NCBI GenBank assembly: GCA_905178155.1 | Contig: CAJINV010000010.1 | Span: 1,819,182-1,883,181 of the forward strand | Direction of reading: 5' to 3' | Source: Amoebophrya sp. A120 | Lineage: Eukaryota; Sar; Dinophyceae; Syndiniales; Amoebophryaceae | Length of the DNA stretch: 64,000 nt | Shown here: positions 63,332 to 64,000 of the stretch, piece by piece | How positions within the stretch are numbered: the first letter of the stretch is position 1 | Layout of the letters: each line of letters opens with the position of its first letter | Made by a program: the position numbers and the translations under genes | The notes under the pieces: generated by a model | Database searches by the model: none | Seen by the model: only the letters and a program-made list of their open reading frames with translations | Told to the model about the DNA's origin: nothing

Positions 63332-64000
63332 TCACATCTTATGATTATACGAGTTCGACGCGAATGGGTTGTCCGCACTGGTCGCGTTGCTGTTGCTAAT
63401 TCCGGCGAATCCACCGCCACCGCCACCACCGCTCATCTGTCGACCCCAAGAACCGTATGAAAGCCTCAGAATGGAAACCCTCAAAGTGGAAATACAAATA
63501 ATTTGTGATGCATGAAATGCAAGGCAAAAAAGATTCTATTGCAGAGGACACAATGGAGACCGACTGTTGTCCTGCTAGGGGTTCAGAATTGGGCTGCTGA
63601 TTAGCACGAGAGAAGGGCACCCCTTTGCCCACCTAGCATGACAGACATGCTTTGAGTGCCCGGAAAATTTGTCATGCGCCAATTAAAAATGGCGCTTCAA
63701 CTGGAGTCGTTTTTTTGCATTGCAAATTATTTTCACTTTTAGGATTTCCAACCTGAGGCTTTCATACACCGCCGCTGCTTGATCCACCGCCACCACCGCC
63801 CCACTGAGGAAGCTTACTCACGTTGTTGTGTCAAATGTAAAAATGTCTGGGTCTGGAAGATTCTGAGACTTGTGATGCATGTTTTGCATGACCCAGGACG
63901 TCTATAATGCACGCCCTAGCATCGCAGATCTTTAGAGGGCTTCATGATGCCTACTCCGCATGACAAGAAACACCCTCCCCGCGTAGCACAAACTAGACTC
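63332..64000 (-). CDS. 3' part of a glycine-rich gene (5' end outside window)
   Basis: Exons 63828-63767 and 63450-63332 join to ...KLPQWGGGGGGSSSGG then WGRQMSGGGGGGGFAG, ISNSNATSADNPFASNSYNH and KM, then TGA. A Gly-rich tail of this kind is common in RNA-binding proteins, but no domain is visible here. Contains one complete family F element and one family A element cut by the window edge. Confidence 0.7.
63456..63766. mobile_element. Introner-like element, family F
   Basis: 311 bp. Flanks AACCG and CACCG match 4/5. Excision keeps the glycine-rich frame open. Confidence 0.91.
63829..64000. mobile_element. Introner-like element, family A, truncated by the window
   Basis: Left end reads TGTCAAATGTAAAAATGTC (TAT changed to TGT). 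The right end and second TSD lie beyond 64000. Confidence 0.85.

Noticed and set aside
948-64000. TA target-site transposons (Tc1/mariner type), because elements start TAT and end ATA
   Set aside because: The paralogous empty sites show 5-bp duplications outside the TAT...ATA ends, not TA duplications.
1-64000. Dinoflagellate spliced-leader gene
   Set aside because: No copy of the 22-nt leader core was found by eye on either strand.

Overview
ORGANISM. The window looks like nuclear DNA of a protist. Every gene I can support lies on the minus strand across 64 kb. The genes are typical eukaryotic ones: SUMO, a CCR4-NOT 'NOT-box' protein and a SAP30BP/HCNGP protein. They are cut by dozens of short intron-like inserts with terminal inverted repeats (TIRs). 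Single-strand gene order plus TIR-bearing 'introner' introns fits a dinoflagellate relative of the Syndiniales/Amoebophrya type, where such introners have been reported. The taxon is an inference; the elements and genes are read from the sequence.

MAIN RESULT. I find 56 introner-like elements in eleven families (A-K) that differ in their TIRs: A (18 copies), B (14), C (7), D (5), E (3), F (3), G (2), H, I, J and K (1 each). TIR starts: A TATCAAATGTAAAAATGTC; B TATGCATTGCAAAAGTATCG; C TATGAGAGTGCACAACTCCC; D TATCCTGAGTAAAAACGTCC; E TATCAAAATGAAAAATCCCC; F TATGAAAGCCTCAGGTTGGA; G TATCACAGGAAAAAGTGTCA; H TATCACACAGAAAAAAGCAG; I TATCGTACGAAAAAAGTGTT; J TATCCCCTGAAAATTCACCA; K TATGCAAGACAAATTTCCCG. 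Nearly all begin TAT and end ATA and sit between a 5-bp target-site duplication (TSD). By hand, 34 of 55 complete elements have an exact 5/5 TSD and 14 more match 4/5. Removing the TAT...ATA element plus one TSD copy rejoins the reading frame at 52 of 53 tested gene junctions and restores known motifs in SUMO, histidine phosphatase, NOT-box and SAP30BP proteins. Five sites can be compared with an unoccupied paralogous copy in this window; each differs by exactly element plus 5 bp. Eight ordinary GT-AG introns without TIRs sit in the same genes.

LAYOUT (all genes minus strand; coordinates low to high). 948-7545: large unknown protein, 11 elements. 7862-9272: small unknown protein, 3 elements. 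10531-11702: SUMO precursor, 3 elements. 13923-20415: secreted-type Ser/Arg/Pro-rich protein with a HAD-like motif, 5 elements and an internal duplication. 20416-25946: repeat-rich interval with a foldback element, a non-LTR reverse-transcriptase fragment and a truncated copy of the HAD gene carrying two private elements. 25947-33668: about 1,520-residue glycine-rich protein, 13 elements and 2 GT-AG introns. 33669-36962: no gene seen. 36963-40917: helical protein, 4 elements and 5 GT-AG introns. 41664-44321: 2OG-Fe(II) oxygenase, uninterrupted. 44690-45340: GC-rich island. 46022-48435: histidine phosphatase, 5 elements. 48436-53692: gene-poor, one possible small ORF. 53693-54919: NOT-box protein, 2 elements. 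54964-59879: low-complexity protein, 5 elements and 1 GT-AG intron. 61034-62215: SAP30BP-like protein, 1 element. 63332 to the window end: 3' part of a glycine-rich gene, 2 elements.

No introner was recognised outside a gene or gene copy. Coordinates were read by hand and may be off by a base or two at degenerate ends.
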